Source: Larus michahellis (lineage: Eukaryota; Chordata; Aves; Charadriiformes; Laridae). From it: a stretch of 64,000 nucleotides of DNA. The stretch is taken from NCBI RefSeq assembly GCF_964199755.1, contig NC_133899.1, positions 27,693,446 through 27,757,445 on the forward strand, given 5' to 3'. A model generated the notes under the pieces. That model was not told the DNA's origin, searched no databases, and saw only the letters and a program-made list of their open reading frames with translations. Below, in pieces: positions 1 to 15,200 of this stretch; position 1 is the first letter of the stretch, and each line of letters starts with the position of its first letter. The translations under genes and the position numbers were made by a program.

Positions 1-2974
1 CTTTTTAGTTGTTAGTTGCCTTTGAAACACGGAAGAAAAAGGCATTTTAAGCAGCAAATCATCGTGCTTATCTCTGCAACGAGAAATGTGTGCGCTTGGA
101 GACACTAAGGATTGCGATCACATCCCTCTCTTTCAAACAGGGGAATTTACTTCCTGCAAAATCACAATGTGGACTGCAGTCATCGCAGAGAGGAGGCTGG
201 TGGGGATGTTGGGAGCAGGGTCCAGCACCAGCAGGGGCTTGGTGCCGGGTGCTCCGGGGGCTGCTCCCAGCAAATCCCCCTGTGGTGGCTCTGCTGTGTC
301 CCCATGGTCTCCAAATGCTCTTCCCAGCCAAGGGGTGGCCACTCTCTGCCAGGGGGACTTCCAGCCAGGGTGTCACAGCAGGCGTGTTGGGCACAGCTGA
401 ATAATAAGTGACATTTTTGGACAGTGCAAGGAAAGAGCTGGCTGATCTCAAGAGAATGAAGTACTGCAGGGGTATTCAAATTAGAAAATGTGTTGCTCCC
501 TGAAATGTCCCAGCATTTAGCAGGATAACGGAAACTTATTAGTGCTCTTCTGGTTTTCACAGTAGCCTGGGGTAGCTGGTCACTAGCTGCAGGTTTGTAG
601 GGGGTCTTTAGTTTTCTTGTAGGGAGATGGAGAAGGGAGGAAGAACTCACGCCCTTCTTTCAAGAAAATAGAAAGATCTAGAAAGAGCCTGTTTTTTGCA
701 ACATCATTCGGTGTGGTGTACGTCTCAGATGCAATTAAAGCAAAAATTGGCACAGATCTCCTGGGCTTTCTATTGCACACCTCCCGAGCAGTCACGTCCA
801 GAGTATTCTCTCTCTCATAGCTAGGTGGAAATCATTGTTAGTTTCAATGACGTCTTTCGTTCTAAGTAAAACTTACCCTTTTTGATCCCACTCTGAAATG
901 AGCAGTGCAAAGAAAATCCTTGGGAGGGGTGATGAATGTTAAGGTCCCAGCACTACAGGACTTTGTCCTTGTGAAGGGGTCTGTGTTTCACCCGGATCCT
1001 TCCAAAGCAGGTAAGAACTGTACATGATGCTGGGTTTTTTCAGTTGAAAGGGGAAACGAAGGTGTTTGTATTCATTTACCTTATGAATAGGTCAGTACAA
1101 AGGCTATTTACAGATAAATTTTTTGTTACTTAAATCTCCATTAAAAAGTGTTTCTTTAAAACATGATGGAGAACTTCATTTGGGTTCCTCTTTCATCTTT
1201 TCTGTTCTCCACACTTTTTTCTAAATCCTCTGGGTTTCAATTAGCAGCCATGGGAAACTCCAGGAGCCTCCTGCCTCCCTGCACTGCATTAAAAAGTGAC
1301 ACAGTGTAAATTCAACCCTCAAACTCTCTTTTGAATAATTCATAGAGCTCTTTAGGGTAGGCCAAGATTTCAAATTAATATTAAGGCCTGATTTTCCTAA
1401 ACTTCTCATGCTTCAGGTGGAACTCCTACACATAGGGAACTGGCATCTCCATCTATTTAGTCAGATAGGCCTGTAGTAACATGTTCGGGAGCAATATTTA
1501 CCTGTATATATATTAAACACTGAAAAAAAATACTAATTCTTGTCTTTACCTTAGTAAGAGCGCTTAGAGACATTCTTGTCAAAATGTTTCTGTTCTTACA
1601 GGTATTTTCTGCTAACTCTCAGCAAGATTGAGATAAAGCAAACACACCTGAAGTGGTTTTGCTCTTTGATAAGTGTGTAATTAAAACCAGAGCCGTCTCT
1701 GTTCACCCACTGAAGTTGCCAAGACCGTGACTTCTGAGCATGAGCACGACTTTGAGCGTGAAATCAGCTTCAAGGCATGTCCAGAAGCGGAGTCGGATGC
1801 AGCTGGACTGCTAAACTCCACAGCACAAAGCATTAAAGGTCACTTACGAATTTGTATTTTTGGTCTGGCAATCAGCAGTGTTTGTGGCACTGTCACTAGG
1901 CAGCAGCTGTGTGAAGCTGAGGGTGCCGCTCGCGGGGGACACGAGCACCAGAGCGGGTTTCTATTGGGTGAACACATTAAAAATGATAGTCACATGCACA
2001 CTTCATTAAATGATAGATGCTATAGGTGGAAAAGACCTTTTTAATCTCCCTGGAACAAGCCCAATTAAGTTCAGTTTTCTATTAGATCAAGGAGATAGCT
2101 ACTAGCAGAAGTGTGAAAAGCAATTAACTCCTTAAAAGTTCAAATACATTCGATCGACAAAGGTAACGTTAAACAAATGTTAAGGATGCACGGTTAAGTA
2201 CTCTGAGTCAAAACCGTCAAATATGCAGGCAGCACAAACAACCCTGCGCCTGTTCCCTGTCCCTGTGAGCCCTGTATAGATTTTAAATATTTCATAGTCC
2301 CTCAATTAACAACGTAGATCACGTGTGAGATTGCCTATGGTGCTCCTTAATTGCCAGGCTGTGTCTCTCTAGAAAATTTATGTCAGATTTGGCAAAAATG
2401 CAGTAATGTACCTCACAAAAAGATGTGGGCAAAGCTCCCCCCAGTGAGCAGCAGCCCTGTCCGGGTGGGACACCGGTCCCTGACATGGATCTGTGGAAAA
2501 CACACATTTAATCACTTTTGTCTCAATGCCATCAGCTTGGGTAACACCCAAGGAAAGTAAACCCTCAGCCTTCTGAGCAGAAATCCTACATTTGGCGACA
2601 CCAGCCTCTGGAAGACACTTCCCAAAACCTAGATGTTACAAATGTGCTGGATATAGTAAACACAGACCTTCTGAACAAGGAAGCAGGAGAAGGTGGAAGG
2701 TATCTGGAGACACGTGGAGACTTGCCCTAACGAATAATCACAGACTAAATACTGGAAGGCGTGCTAACTGATTTCTGGCACAGACCATCAAAACGCCGTT
2801 AGGTGCTAGAAGCTATAACAAGACAGAAGATGTACAGCAAAGAGGAGCTCTGGAAATCACTGGAAGTCTCGTTCTGATGCTATTAAATTATCATCGGGTT
2901 TTATAATCACTTTATATGACAATTTTCTAAAATCAAGCTATGCTGCACCTAGCTCGGAAAAAGATATATATATA
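1..2974. other. Noncoding flank, nothing certain
   Basis: No exon, RNA gene or clear repeat recognised. A weak match to reversed CR1 3' sequence lies near 2016-2065. A short TA run sits near 2963. Confidence 0.6.
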
Positions 2975-3245
2975 TAATGTAACATTCAGAACGTTTTTTT
3001 TAAGAGCTGGCTCAAAATCTCACTGTGAATGTCTGGCACAAAGTGAGAAGAAAGGAAGTATATCAGTATTATAAAACCGAATAAGCAAGATGGCCCAGAT
3101 AATTATAGACTTGTCAGTCCGACATCAATGCTGGAAAAAATAACAGAACAGCTGTTATGGAAGTTAATCAAGAGAGAGCTAAAAGAATAAAATATAGATG
3201 GTCCTGGTTTGCAAAACTAATTACCTCCTTTCTGGAGAAGATTCG
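2975..3245 (+). mobile_element. Degenerate CR1-like LINE fragment (reverse-transcriptase region)
   Basis: The stretch from about 3090 reads, in one frame, NYRLVSPTSMLEKITEQL, the decayed counterpart of the CR1 RT motif NYRPVSLTS..GKI.EQ. The DNA of this part resembles reptilian CR1 (tatagacctgtcagtctgacatcaat type). Frames are broken by stops soon after, and the copy lacks both ends. Boundaries are approximate; upstream to about 2740 may belong to it. It is an old, dead insertion. Confidence 0.65.
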
Positions 3246-6200
3246 TGTTTTAAAAGTCTCACAGGGTGCTTGAGGAAACTTCAGCAGCATCCACCGGCTG
3301 GGCCAGTGTCCTCGAGCCCCGTGGCCGTCCCAGGGCACACTCACTGCTTCCAGTGGCATTTTGAAACCTTTCAATCACCTGTTTTTTCATCCACTGGGTA
3401 TGCAACACGTTTTTTAGTTAATAATATTATGTGTCATGGCATTACCCGTCCTACCGCATGGTGACACCGCGGCTGTATGTCCTCAGCGGGTGACTGGGGT
3501 CCAGCTGTCGGTGCTGCCCGACCGAGCACGTCCCGAGGAAGCAGAAATGTGGTGAAAGGGGGAGTTTTCAGCTTAGCAGGAGCCCAGGGAGCTCAGCGTG
3601 GCTGCTCGTTGGAGCTGGTCACCAATGACGAGGGGCTGGACATGCTTCTCATTTACAGCAAGAGTAATTGAGGATCCAACAAACTTACCATGGAGCTGGG
3701 AATTTTTAAATCAGGATAAGATTGACTTTCTCGTTGTTGTTGTTCTTCAGCAGCACTCTGGTTCAGTCAGGAGTTCACTGAAGGACCTCTTGAGGCCTCT
3801 GTTAGGAAGAAAGTAACACTGGTCTTTATAATCTATAAATCCATTAATCTGTGTATAAAACTCAGGCAGTGAATCTGAACAGTTAACAGGCTAAGTAGAG
3901 ACTGAATTATTGTGCTTTAATTGAGAATGAGGAAAAGCATGGTTATTATGATACTTAACTTGACTCTGGGAGGAGCAGTAGAGATTTTCAAGATGAGACG
4001 ACCGCTCGTCTCGAAACAGGCTGTTTGCAGGCAGCCGTGCACAGGTGACAGACCCACAAAGGAAACCACTGGCACCTTTCTGAATAAAATCCAGTTCTTG
4101 TTCATGGGAAATGAGGAAAAGAGAGATAACACGGATTAATGAGAGCGGTTTCTAACGAACCAAGGTGATCACAAGGTAGCCTTCACACGAGGGAAGGAGA
4201 AGAGGGGAAAGTACAAGCTGAGCAGCAGCTTGTTTGAACTCAGCCCGCTCTTTGCCTTCACCCGACAGCCCCTGGGTACACCTATTTGTTGAGAACAGCA
4301 TTAAATATCCTGCAATTGGTGAAGTCTCCAATGGCACGCTGTGCTCAGAGGATGCAGCTGGTGTGGGGCAGGGGACCATCAGCACCTCCCCGCCCGCCAG
4401 GGAGGCACCGCCGGAGCCATCCCCAGGAGAGCTGCTCTGTTGGCTCCTAAACTTCATCTGGAAATGACAAGCTACAAAATGCAGTTTTAGAACAGAGGAG
4501 GGAGGCAAAAGTAAGTACCAGGATTAGAGTTTCAAATTGCCATAAGACTGTGGAAAAAAAAAATACTTATTTTTTTATTTATCATCACTATTATTCAGAA
4601 AAAGAGCAACCATAGACTGCAATGTCTTCTCCACATTTTGTATCAGTGGCAGATGTGTTGACCATTAACTGAGGATCCAGAGAGCTTTTCAGGCTCTTCC
4701 TACATTGAGAATGCCTTGTCTGAGCAAACTGTGATCGTAACGAGTCAAGGGATGCGAAGCAGCCTGCTTGGCTTGTAATCATGCCTCCTACATGAGAAGA
4801 CATCAGCAGACAATAGCCCAAGGAAATGTCCTTCACCTTTCCACTACAAGTTTACTTTCATAGCAGAATTCATGCTGCAAAGCTTCTGGCAAAGACCTTG
4901 TTTCGTTGTATTCCCCAGCAAACTGGCAGCGAGTCAGCTGAGGTCATGGAAGTAAAGCGTGTCTGGCACACCTGTCTCCCCCTGCAGCCAGGTGAGCAGG
5001 GCAGGAATAGGGGCAGCCAGGGACCGTCCCCGCATCCCCCCCGCCAGCTCCCTGCGGTGTGCAGGAACATCTGCCCAGTCTGACGGCACCTGCACCGCAC
5101 CAGCGGCGGGGAACTCGCACCGCAGCCACAGCTGCACGCCAGGCGCTTCTCCCATCCTGTTGTCTTTGGGTTGGAAAGGCACCATATGGATGCCAAGGAG
5201 TCAGGATATGTTTCTCAGAGTGTCCTCTTGCAGTTTCACACACCGTCAGAGTTTGGTATTTTGAGATTCTTCCACTGGGAAAAGCAAAATCATTTTCTTT
5301 CAAAATAATTATTAGGGTTATAAGTTTGATATGTGAGGTCTTTTGGTGATTTTGGGAGGGATTTCTTTTTTGAAGGGAAAATTCATGGTAACAAAGCGTT
5401 TTCCAAGAAAAAGTACTGGGTTTTTTATTACACTTTTATTTTTCCATCCCCAAATAAGTCTCACCTACTCCAAAGCTCCCCAGAGCAAGGCTGACGGTGA
5501 TTGTTCTGCCTGGCTCAAAGCACAGATTCCAACGGGAGTCTCCCACATCACAGCCAGGTACTCTGCCCATGGGACACAGCCTGTCCTGGGGTGGGGGATG
5601 CTGAGTGTCCTCTTTTTTCTGCATAAAGCTGAAAGGTATAGATTTTGTTCTACAGGAAGGGAAAGCAAACAACTCCCATCCTCTGCCCAGGGAAAAAAAA
5701 AAAAAAGGAATGCGGTGCTGGAGTTTGCTTTCCAGCGGTGCCAAGCAGAAATGTGCTCTCTGTTAGGAGCAACACAAGCGTGGCATGGGAAGCCTCTAGA
5801 GCAGAAAATCTCCTTTGCTTTCTCCCCCACCGTCTCCACGGCAGCAAATCTGTCCCTAAAGCTTACAGCGGGAAACCTTGCTGCTCACCCCCACCGCAGC
5901 CCCTGATGTCTGCACAGGGTGCCATGGTCTTTAATTGCACTGGGTCATATTTTTCTATAGGACATTGTTCTGCTCCCAATTCCCCCCCACCACCGTTAGG
6001 GCAATCCTGTGGAATTACTTTACGAGATCAGAAGCATTCTGCTTGGATCTCTTTACTTAACTAATGAAAAAAAACCTTTCTGCACCAAATGACCTTACAG
6101 CCTCCTGCCCCATGGCGAGAAGGACAGCACTCAACTCTGCTGTAATCTCGTTGTCAGCAATTCACCCACTGACGTTCCTGAAATGGTTTTACACAAGTAT

Positions 6201-9200
6201 TAAACACTCCAGACCTCTGGGCAAGAAACTCATTGGGAAACTGGGGGTCTCTGGGGCAAAGCTGTGCCCATTCCCCTACCTGGTGCACGTCACCCCCATC
6301 CAGCCAAGAGGCAAAGCCAGGGACACGGAGTCGTTGCTCGGAGTCTGAGCTGCCCTCCTGGCCCATGGCCTCCAGCATGAACCACGATGTCCTCAGGGCA
6401 GCAGCTCTGCTCCTCTCCGCTCCCCACAAAGTAGGATTTCTTTCTGGCAGGGAAATCAAGACACCTGTTAATCATGCCTAAGTACTACAATTAAGAGCTG
6501 ACCTGATAAATAAAAGGTATGGGGGTTGCCCAATTTTCATGTTTGTTTATTTTCGGTTTGGTGTCAATGTCTGTTTCGCTTTTTGTTTATTTTAATCTCT
6601 CTTGGTAAATTATACCCCGATTGGTAAATTATACCCCAATTCACATTTGCAATACAAAGATAGGGGAGGGGGAGAACACGTGGGAGGGCTGGCAGCACTT
6701 CCCAACACCTAAAATCTCAGATACAGAAACCATCGTACACTCACCGAGCTAAAACCTGGGTAAGGAGAGGGTGAGAGGCCAGACAAGGGCACACCAGCAC
6801 TTTCATGGTGATGCTGCTTCAGCTTTGGGTGGGTTTTGGACCTTTCCTAAAGCCTTTCTCGCGGTGGTGCTGGGCGATGGGTGGGCGCATGGCGGGCAGA
6901 GGTGAAGGGGGTGGCCCCAGTGGGGGCAGGCCCAAAAGGCTTGTACCCAAGGACGCCTTCTTGCGAGTGGTATTTTACCACTCGTCCTTCTGCAGCTGCA
7001 GCGACTTTGTCTGGGCTGAAGTACAGCATCCCTCAGAAGATGGACAGGGCAGCTCGCTACAGCATGCTTCTGGCAGAAAGTTAATTAATCCTGTTCTACA
7101 GAGCTGTGCCAGCTGAATCCTCAGTACAATGGTTGCAGAATTCTCATCACCAGAGTTTCTTTTTATTATAGCCCCAGAGTAATGAAAACATAATTACTTC
7201 ACTTGCAGCAAATCCGGATCCCCTCGTAGTCTACCTGAAAAGCCGTTCATTTCCAGCTGTTCTCCGCAGGCTGCGGAGCAGCTCATCAGACAAGCTTCTC
7301 CGGCAATATTGTGGGATATTATGGATGGGCAGAGGGTCAGTCAAACTGGTTGCCTTTGCAATGGCTCTGTTATTATCACTTACTAAATTTCAAACAATCA
7401 TTTCTTCGCACTTATGCTTGAGTGAGACCTCAGAACTTGCAGCCAGGCTCCCAGTCAATGTCACAGCCAGCGGGCAGGATCACCGCCAGCCTTTCACCCT
7501 CGCTGTCACAGAAGTTGCACCTTCCTTCTCTACCCAGGTCAGGGGAAGGCATCACCTACGTCTTCCGTGAGAGATAAATATCAACCACAGCAGCTTATCT
7601 GCGTCTGGTCCAGACGCACATGTTCTGGCAGGGATGGAGGGACTCACACTCGCCCAGCGTGCGTGCTCAAGCGAGCACCAACACACTGTACCCTGCACTG
7701 CAGAACGAGTGGGTTTTGAGTGCTAAAACACCATGGCTTAATCCCACTTCCTTGTAAACAACGTTTTAGGCTATTCATAGGGTAAAGAAGGCAAAAACCC
7801 ACTTGCATCCAGCATTTACCATCCAGTATTAGACCAGATGAAGTTTAGGTTGTTCTGTAGAAGCTCCATTTAACACACACCTGCCTAACACACCGTTTGT
7901 CACACACTGTCCCGCTGGGGACCTCTCAACTACTTTGTACCAAGCTGTGCCGGTCTCTGCTACCTATCTCCATATTGTATGGTCCTACCTTTGTCTCTGT
8001 GAGTTATCTCACCACAAGAGACAGGCGTTGACATTTCTGAAACAGTGCTGGGAGATGACAGAAGCCTTGCAGTAGTGTGACATAGTGCGTGGCATGTGTG
8101 GTCCTTGGGGACGCGCAGGGAGGAGGTGATGCTTCCCTGCTGCATCCCAGCTGGGCTCCCACCCTCTGTAAGGAGGTGGGAAGATGATGCCCCGTGAGCT
8201 GGCAGCACGCTGAGCCATGCTTCACAGGCTGTGCCTGTTTTGCCTGGTCTCCTGCCCCTGGTGCTGGACCTGGGCTGGGGGAGACCCCCCCAGGACACCC
8301 ATCCCCTGCAGGAACACCACTGCCCACAGGGACAGGCACCGGCTTGTCCCACCGCACACTCCACCCTCCAGCCTCTCCCACAAATACACCCGACTGCAAA
8401 AACACGTTGGCAAGCCTGGGGTTTCAGGCGGGGAGAGCCGTGCCCCGAGGGCATGCTTTAAAAGATCTGCGGTTCAGCAAAGGCAGAGCACCTTAAAGGC
8501 CATGGATAATTCATTTATTGCCATTTTCAGATAAACCTGAATTTTCCAAAGAAATTCAGATGATATATGTGATAATCCAGATGACATATCTGATCTAAAG
8601 TATTGAAGAGCCTCAGGGTAAAAGGAAAAAAAATGGAGAGGGGGGAAAAAAAAAAAAAAAGAAAAAGAAAAAAATCAGACTGAGCAAAAAACAAACAGAA
8701 AATGCTAAAGTAAACAAAGATAAAAGGAACATTATATTTTCAACCTCGTAAAGCACAAAGCATTAGTAAATAGATGCTTAAGGCTATAAAACAATAAAAA
8801 GATATAAAAGGCACAGAGACGACATTTCTTTTACAACAAAATAATTAATATTATTATTCTGTTGGCCTCAGCTGAACTTTTAGAGATTCAGGCAACGAAA
8901 TTCCTCAAGTTATAACACCATTACAGAACAAACACGACTGCATCACTTGGTACTGTTGTTACTTCCTTTGTAAGCAATACATCAGCTTTCTTGAATTTTA
9001 TCCCCAAGTAATGAGACAAACTGTTATGACAGCAAGACATATGCGTCTTACATCTAAAAACTTTGAAAACCACCTGTTTGGGTTCCTTCATCATTAAATG
9101 GATTACAAAGAAAATAAAATACAATGCCTTCTCCAGTCAAAATACCTCAGAATGTCTCAACAGTTTGGAGAGTTTGAATGAGCAAGATGTTGCAATTCTA

Positions 9201-12200
9201 ACGCTGTGCAACATAAAATGAGCACGTCTAATTACAATCGTGACGAGCAGAGGAGCTGTTGGTGTGGGGAAAGGTCAGGCCCTGCTGCAGAGAAGCGATT
9301 AGCTGGAGACCACAAGACAGATTCTTGTCCGTGACTGTGGAAAAGCAGCGGAAAGGCCACCCCCATGTCCTGCCTTCTCCCTGTCCCGAGGCATGGTGGG
9401 TCCCACACAGCCAGGGAGGGCTGGCCGGTGGCTGGGACATCGCTGCCAGGTCCCCTCCTGCGCCTGGGGCTTGCTGAAGGACACGCTGGAGAGGAACCAG
9501 AGAGGCTGGGTTACCTCTGCTCCCCAGCGTCTGTGGCCACAGTGGGAGATGATGGGGACTCTCCCTTTCCACTGACAAGGGATAGACGTGATTCCAGGAC
9601 AGCAGAAGGTGCTAGTTATCAACATTGCATTTACCTTTTCATGAGCCTCCTGGTCCACAGCAGCCCTGGTGCGTGGCCACTTGCTTTCCCAGAGGTCAGT
9701 GAGCCTTGAGGATTCCCAATGGAGCAGGATCATCAACCGCCCTTACAATGAGGATGATACACAGGATGGGAAGGCACCGGATGAGGTGACCTCAGGTGTG
9801 GTTTTTCACTTGCTTAGGTAAAACCTAGGATTTATGAAAAAGGAACATAAATAAAATAATAAGAAATGAAAAGCATTCTGTCTGTGATCAGCACCGTTGC
9901 TCATCAGGAGGATGGCAGTGGGTCCTGGCAAAAGCCTTTAGGAGGATCTCTCAGGAGGGCTCTGTGCCAGGCTTCCCTTTTGGCTCGCTTTCGTCAACGC
10001 AAATAGTCTTGTTACAGCTGAGCAGGGACAGAGCCACCAGCAGGGACCTGGGTGTGGGTCCAGGGAACGTGTTCAAAGGGCCAGTTGTTAGATCATACGT
10101 GAGCTTTCCCGGAGAGCTGAGGATGGGGCTGTGTCCAGAGACCAGATCGTATGCATCAACACCCTCTGCTGAGCACGTGGGGGGCAGCCGCTGGTTCCCC
10201 GGGGGGTGGCCAGCTCAGGGCCCTGTGCCCAGGATCAAGCCTGGGGCGAGCACAGAGAGATTTCAGGGGGTTCACTGTATAATCAGCTCTACTGAAGACC
10301 AATTCGACTGTCATGTGCAACATCCATATTCCCAGAGCTTATATATATTGTATATAGGTACAAGTATATTTATACACTATATATATTTGATGGAAAGAGC
10401 TGAAATGCTGCAGTCTGTGAGGTAGTGGGTGGTAGCAGCTGAGAATTTCAGAACACTCGAGAAGTTTCTGTTCAGCAATTGTTTTACTTCCTATTTGGGA
10501 TAAAAGGCCATGGGCCCAGCCGCAAGAATAATTTATTATGCATGCTGCGACTTTAGCTTTTATTCAAAATATATAATTTTATAGTGAGTGACATTTTCTA
10601 GAGAGATTTATTAAACAGCAAAAGCAGCGCCACTTAGACTCATGTAGAAACACACTGAAGCACCGTATTTCTGAGAAGCAGGTTATTTGATTTTCAGCCA
10701 GAGACGCAGAATTTCCTCAGGGGTTCTGAGCAGCCTAGGGGTTGGTTTAAACTCTTTATCACTTGCCACAGTGACCTTCCCCCCAAACTAAGCTCAAGAT
10801 TAGGTATCACCTTGTCCTAGAGCTTTGCCTTCGGCTGCTGTGCTGACAACTGCGGTACGCTTCTGTGCAGCTGACCACTGGCACTGCAGAGTTCATATTA
10901 TTTGTTCCATAGTTACGGATCAAAATATTCCTAAGTGGACATTAAGCAGTAGAAACAGAGAGTTGTCTTGTGGACACCACGGGTTTTCAAAGAACATCAG
11001 ACCTATTTCAGCCGACGGCATCTTTTCCACTCCCCGGTGACCAAATATGTTATACATCGGCATTTCCTCCAGGGTGCGAGGTTCTGCCCCACCAGCGACT
11101 CCTGCTCCTGCGCTCCGGATCTCCCCACCCTGGACACCACTCCAGCAGTGAGGGGGCTAGGGGGGACGCCTCCCCTGGGCTGCAGACTGTGCTTCTCTTC
11201 ATGGGGGCCCCACACACTGGCTTCCTCACACCAACAGGATTTTGTGGAATTCTGGACACCTTGCAACTTGTATGAGCTCCGGATCCTTTTCTGAGCCAGT
11301 CATTCACCAGCCTTACTTTTCAGTTGATTATTTCCTACTCTGTTCTATCCTATTTCCACCAAAATAAGGAACTTTCCATTTGTCCCCACTGAACTGGACA
11401 TTGATTTTTTCATACCTTTTTTTCCAGTTCATCTGGTTGAAGACAGGCCAGAGAATTTCCTCCGGAGCCTCCTGCACCAAATCCAGGGAACCTGGCAGAG
11501 GCAGGACATGCTGTTTCTCCAATGACATGCAGCTTTATGTTAAAAGCCTCAGATAATAAGAATTCGTTCATGTCTCTGCGTAAAGACCAGATTAAGAGCG
11601 CTTGCAGTGCATCCAGCTCTCTTTCAACTTTGTGTGTTTTGTCTGTTAAACCCCCTGTGATGAAGTTTGCACTTGGGCTACCATGCGACCCTCTCTCAAA
11701 TACGCTGCCGTAGGCAGTGACTTAACCTTTTTTTCCAAAATTCAGATTTTTCAGACCTCTCTGCATTCTGCAGCTCTTTCTGAATATTTTAAATTTTATT
11801 TTATTAAGCATTAATACTTATTTATAATTATTGTAATTAGTTATGAATTCTTTTTAACTCTTAGTGCATGTGAGATACAAGTAGTTACTTCTTAGCAACA
11901 AGAAATGGCTTCTTCTTGTCAATGTCCTCAAGTAACTCAGCGGAGTGGATTAAGGGCAGCCCTGCAGTCCTACACCAGCAGGTGAGCATCCCATCATTGA
12001 CCTCATGGCAGCATCTTTACATAAGGTGCATGTTGAACATCCGCTGACTGAAAAGAGGAGTTTCTTAATCCCTCTGGCCTGCAATGGTATGGTAGCGCTT
12101 TAGAAGTTACAGGAAAATCTCTAAAAAATGGATTTTCTTCAACAGCCCTGAGCAAACTTGCACCCACCGTGTTTCTCCAAGATCCCAAGGCTGAGCAGGC

Positions 12201-15200
12201 CGAACGCAGGATAATGTCACACTTCTGTTCTTCCTGAAAAAGAAAAGAAAGATGAGTGAGTTACTGCACGTAATCTCCAAGGATCCAAGCTTTCTGATTG
12301 TCAAAACAAAGACAGGGTAAAAAAGGAAACAGTTTAAGGGCAAATGCTAAGTAAGTTACAAGCCCACCACAGAGAGGCTCTTCAGAATTAATTTCTTCTA
12401 CATATCTGGTATTTTATGTCAAGAAAGGTGGGTCATTTTTCATTGGCCGAGGGTGTAGCTGTTCAAAGAACCACCTTCTTTTCTTGCAAGGCTTACACAG
12501 CAGTAGAATTTTCTTTCAATTCAGTGCACAAAAAATTAAGATTTTAGTTGGCAGAAAGTGAGAAATTAGCCCAATTTGTACAGTAATTAGTGGTTACAGG
12601 TGCCACAGGTGTTGCTTCCTGTACTCACTATGCCCCATTTCCTCTGAGCATTTGCTGCTGTGCGGCATTAATCTAACCTTGTTCATAATCGCAGGCAGCT
12701 TCAATATATCTCTGCTAGAGCTGCTCCCTTCGGTTTCCCAAATACTACCATGGTGGAGGCTTTCACACTGGCTTTGCACGGTGTATCATGTCAGTGATTA
12801 GTGTCTTACCCATTCAGCTTATTGCAGTTGTCTTTAAAAATCGCTTTAATGGCCCCGCTTTTGACAGAAGGCATCTCTGACATTTGACTGGACCAGTCAA
12901 GTGAGCCAGCAGAATGATTGTTTCAGCGCTGAATATTCGATATTGCTCCAGGATCCTGATGTCTGGACTCTTGTCCTGCTGATTTTCACTGCAGGCACTG
13001 GAAGGTAGCACAGAACAGCTGATGGAGACACTTGACTGCAACATGCCCCAAGCTGCCCACAAAGAGACAAGCGGTGCTGGCAGCCTTCGCAGCGCACGTC
13101 AGCTCCTTTCGGAAGACAGGGGCTCCGGAGCATCCTCCCGGAGATCCTGCTGTCATCTCCCCAGACTTGCACTCTGTATTGTCTCTGGTTGCCCTTCATT
13201 AGTAGTCACGGTGGTATAAGGTGACTTGCTGCCATGGCAGTGACATTTTCTTGCAGATTTTTGTTGCTGTATTTCAAAGCACAATTCTGGTTGACATGCC
13301 TTCTGCCAGAGCTAGGTGGATATAGTCCAACTGTGCTCTTTATGCTGATATTTGAGGCAAACTTCTGATCAGAATCATCATCAAAACTATTAATAATGTC
13401 CTGTTACACTCTAATTTACACACAATCAAAGAGCAGTCATTGCTAAACGCCCTTTTGTGGAACAGCAACCCTGTAAGCTTGGGTTTAGCTCTAAAGAGGA
13501 AGGATGAAAAACTCACCCTTGATAGGGCAATAAAATTTAACGTCTTTGATTGTTATCTCTAAATGTATCAGTTTGCTGCATGGAAGACGATAACTGAAGA
13601 ACAGTGCAAGAAAAAGCCTGTCTCCACACTATTTTTAATTATGAAACAGTTCTGGTTTGGTTAGATTCTACTCTCACCACGTCCCTTGAGTGAGCTTGGC
13701 CATACAAATCACAGAGTCACAGTAAAACTCTTCCATAAGCTGGAAAAAGTAACAGCCTACAGATGTTGCATCACCCACGTTTGCCATCTTCTGTTTCTAA
13801 AGCACGACAACGGCTGCAGAGTGTTGAGTTTCTGAGAAATCGCCTCCTCGTGCCAACAACAACAAACATTGCTTTGGCCACAATATTGGAATATGCTGTG
13901 AGGAATAACACTGGTGTCTGTTGTCTCACCCTACGATACTCATTCAGCAATCCCCTCCAAACTGTTGTCGTCTTCTAATCAGATTACACACCCAACCCCT
14001 AAAATGTTTCTCAAAGAGGTTTTGCCGGATGCTGAGTTCCAGCGAGATGATCCAGAGTTGTACCAAGTGGGGTCCCAAGCCAGAAGGGCCATGCAGCGTT
14101 CTGCTCCTCATCCAGTGTCAGGAGGGATTTGGAGACTACATGGTGCAAAGTTCAAACTGCTCCTCCACTCAGTACTCTTCTTGCACTGCAAAGTGGCACA
14201 GATGTCCAGGACTGTCCGAATCTAGGTGAAGGGAAGTATTTAAGAAGCATTTTTAAAGATACTCCAGGGGGAAGAACAAGGCGGCCCTTGGGTCTGTGGT
14301 GAAGAAGTGTCCAAACTCCATTGCCTCCCCAAACCTGATGCTTGCAGAGGTCACTGCTGCCTCACTTGTCTGTGACTGGAAACCTCAGCAGCAAGGTCTG
14401 CCCTTTGCCATTTCTGGGGCACTTCACTTGTCAAAAGAGGATATAGGAAGCACAATACTGCTGAAAATCCTGCATGTTGGTTGACAACATCAAGATACGT
14501 CTGCACAATGCGGGATCTATTCTCCTGCCCGTGGCTGTCAATACTTGCTGGTACAATTGATTCCATCAGGGTGATGATGACAGATATAGATCGTTCCCAA
14601 GTGCAGCAGATGCTTGTGATCTAGCGGTTTTCATACCAGATTTCCTTTCCCAGCTCTGAACATAGATTGTTTTTAAAAAGAGCAATGCAGTTAAGAGCTG
14701 AACACCCTGTTACAAGCATAACCCCTGCACTCTAGTATTAGTGCTCAGCCCTCAGAGCTGCAAACATGCTAAAGGCAGGTAGCAAGATGTCCACATCAGG
14801 GTAGTGAGTAGGAGCTTTGGAGTTGCCTCTTTAATAAAGACAGACATTATAATTATTTACATACTCAGAGAGACCTTTTCCCAATCCTAGGTTTCCTGTA
14901 AAGGAAATTCTGTATAAAGACCATTTCCATTAAAGACAGGGGCCAGAGTCACTTACTGAGGTCCCACCTTCCCCTTTCAGACAAGGTACACACAGGTCCC
15001 CAGCTCGCTGCAGGAGAAGCAAATGGTGGACCCATCTGTGCAAACAGAAGGATTTTCAGGGAAATGTCAGCCCACCCATCCACTTTAGTCCCCTTTTTTT
15101 GCCATACCCGTGATTACCTTGGCTCTGCCATGTCTGCTCCTGCCCTGCCACCTCCCCACGGAGGAAGGGGTGCCTGGAGACACCCCTCATCACACCTCGC

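Noticed and set aside
2016..2065. Possible reversed CR1 3' end ('ataggtggaaaagaccttt')
   Set aside because: Only about 20 bases agree with CR1 and the terminal repeats are absent.
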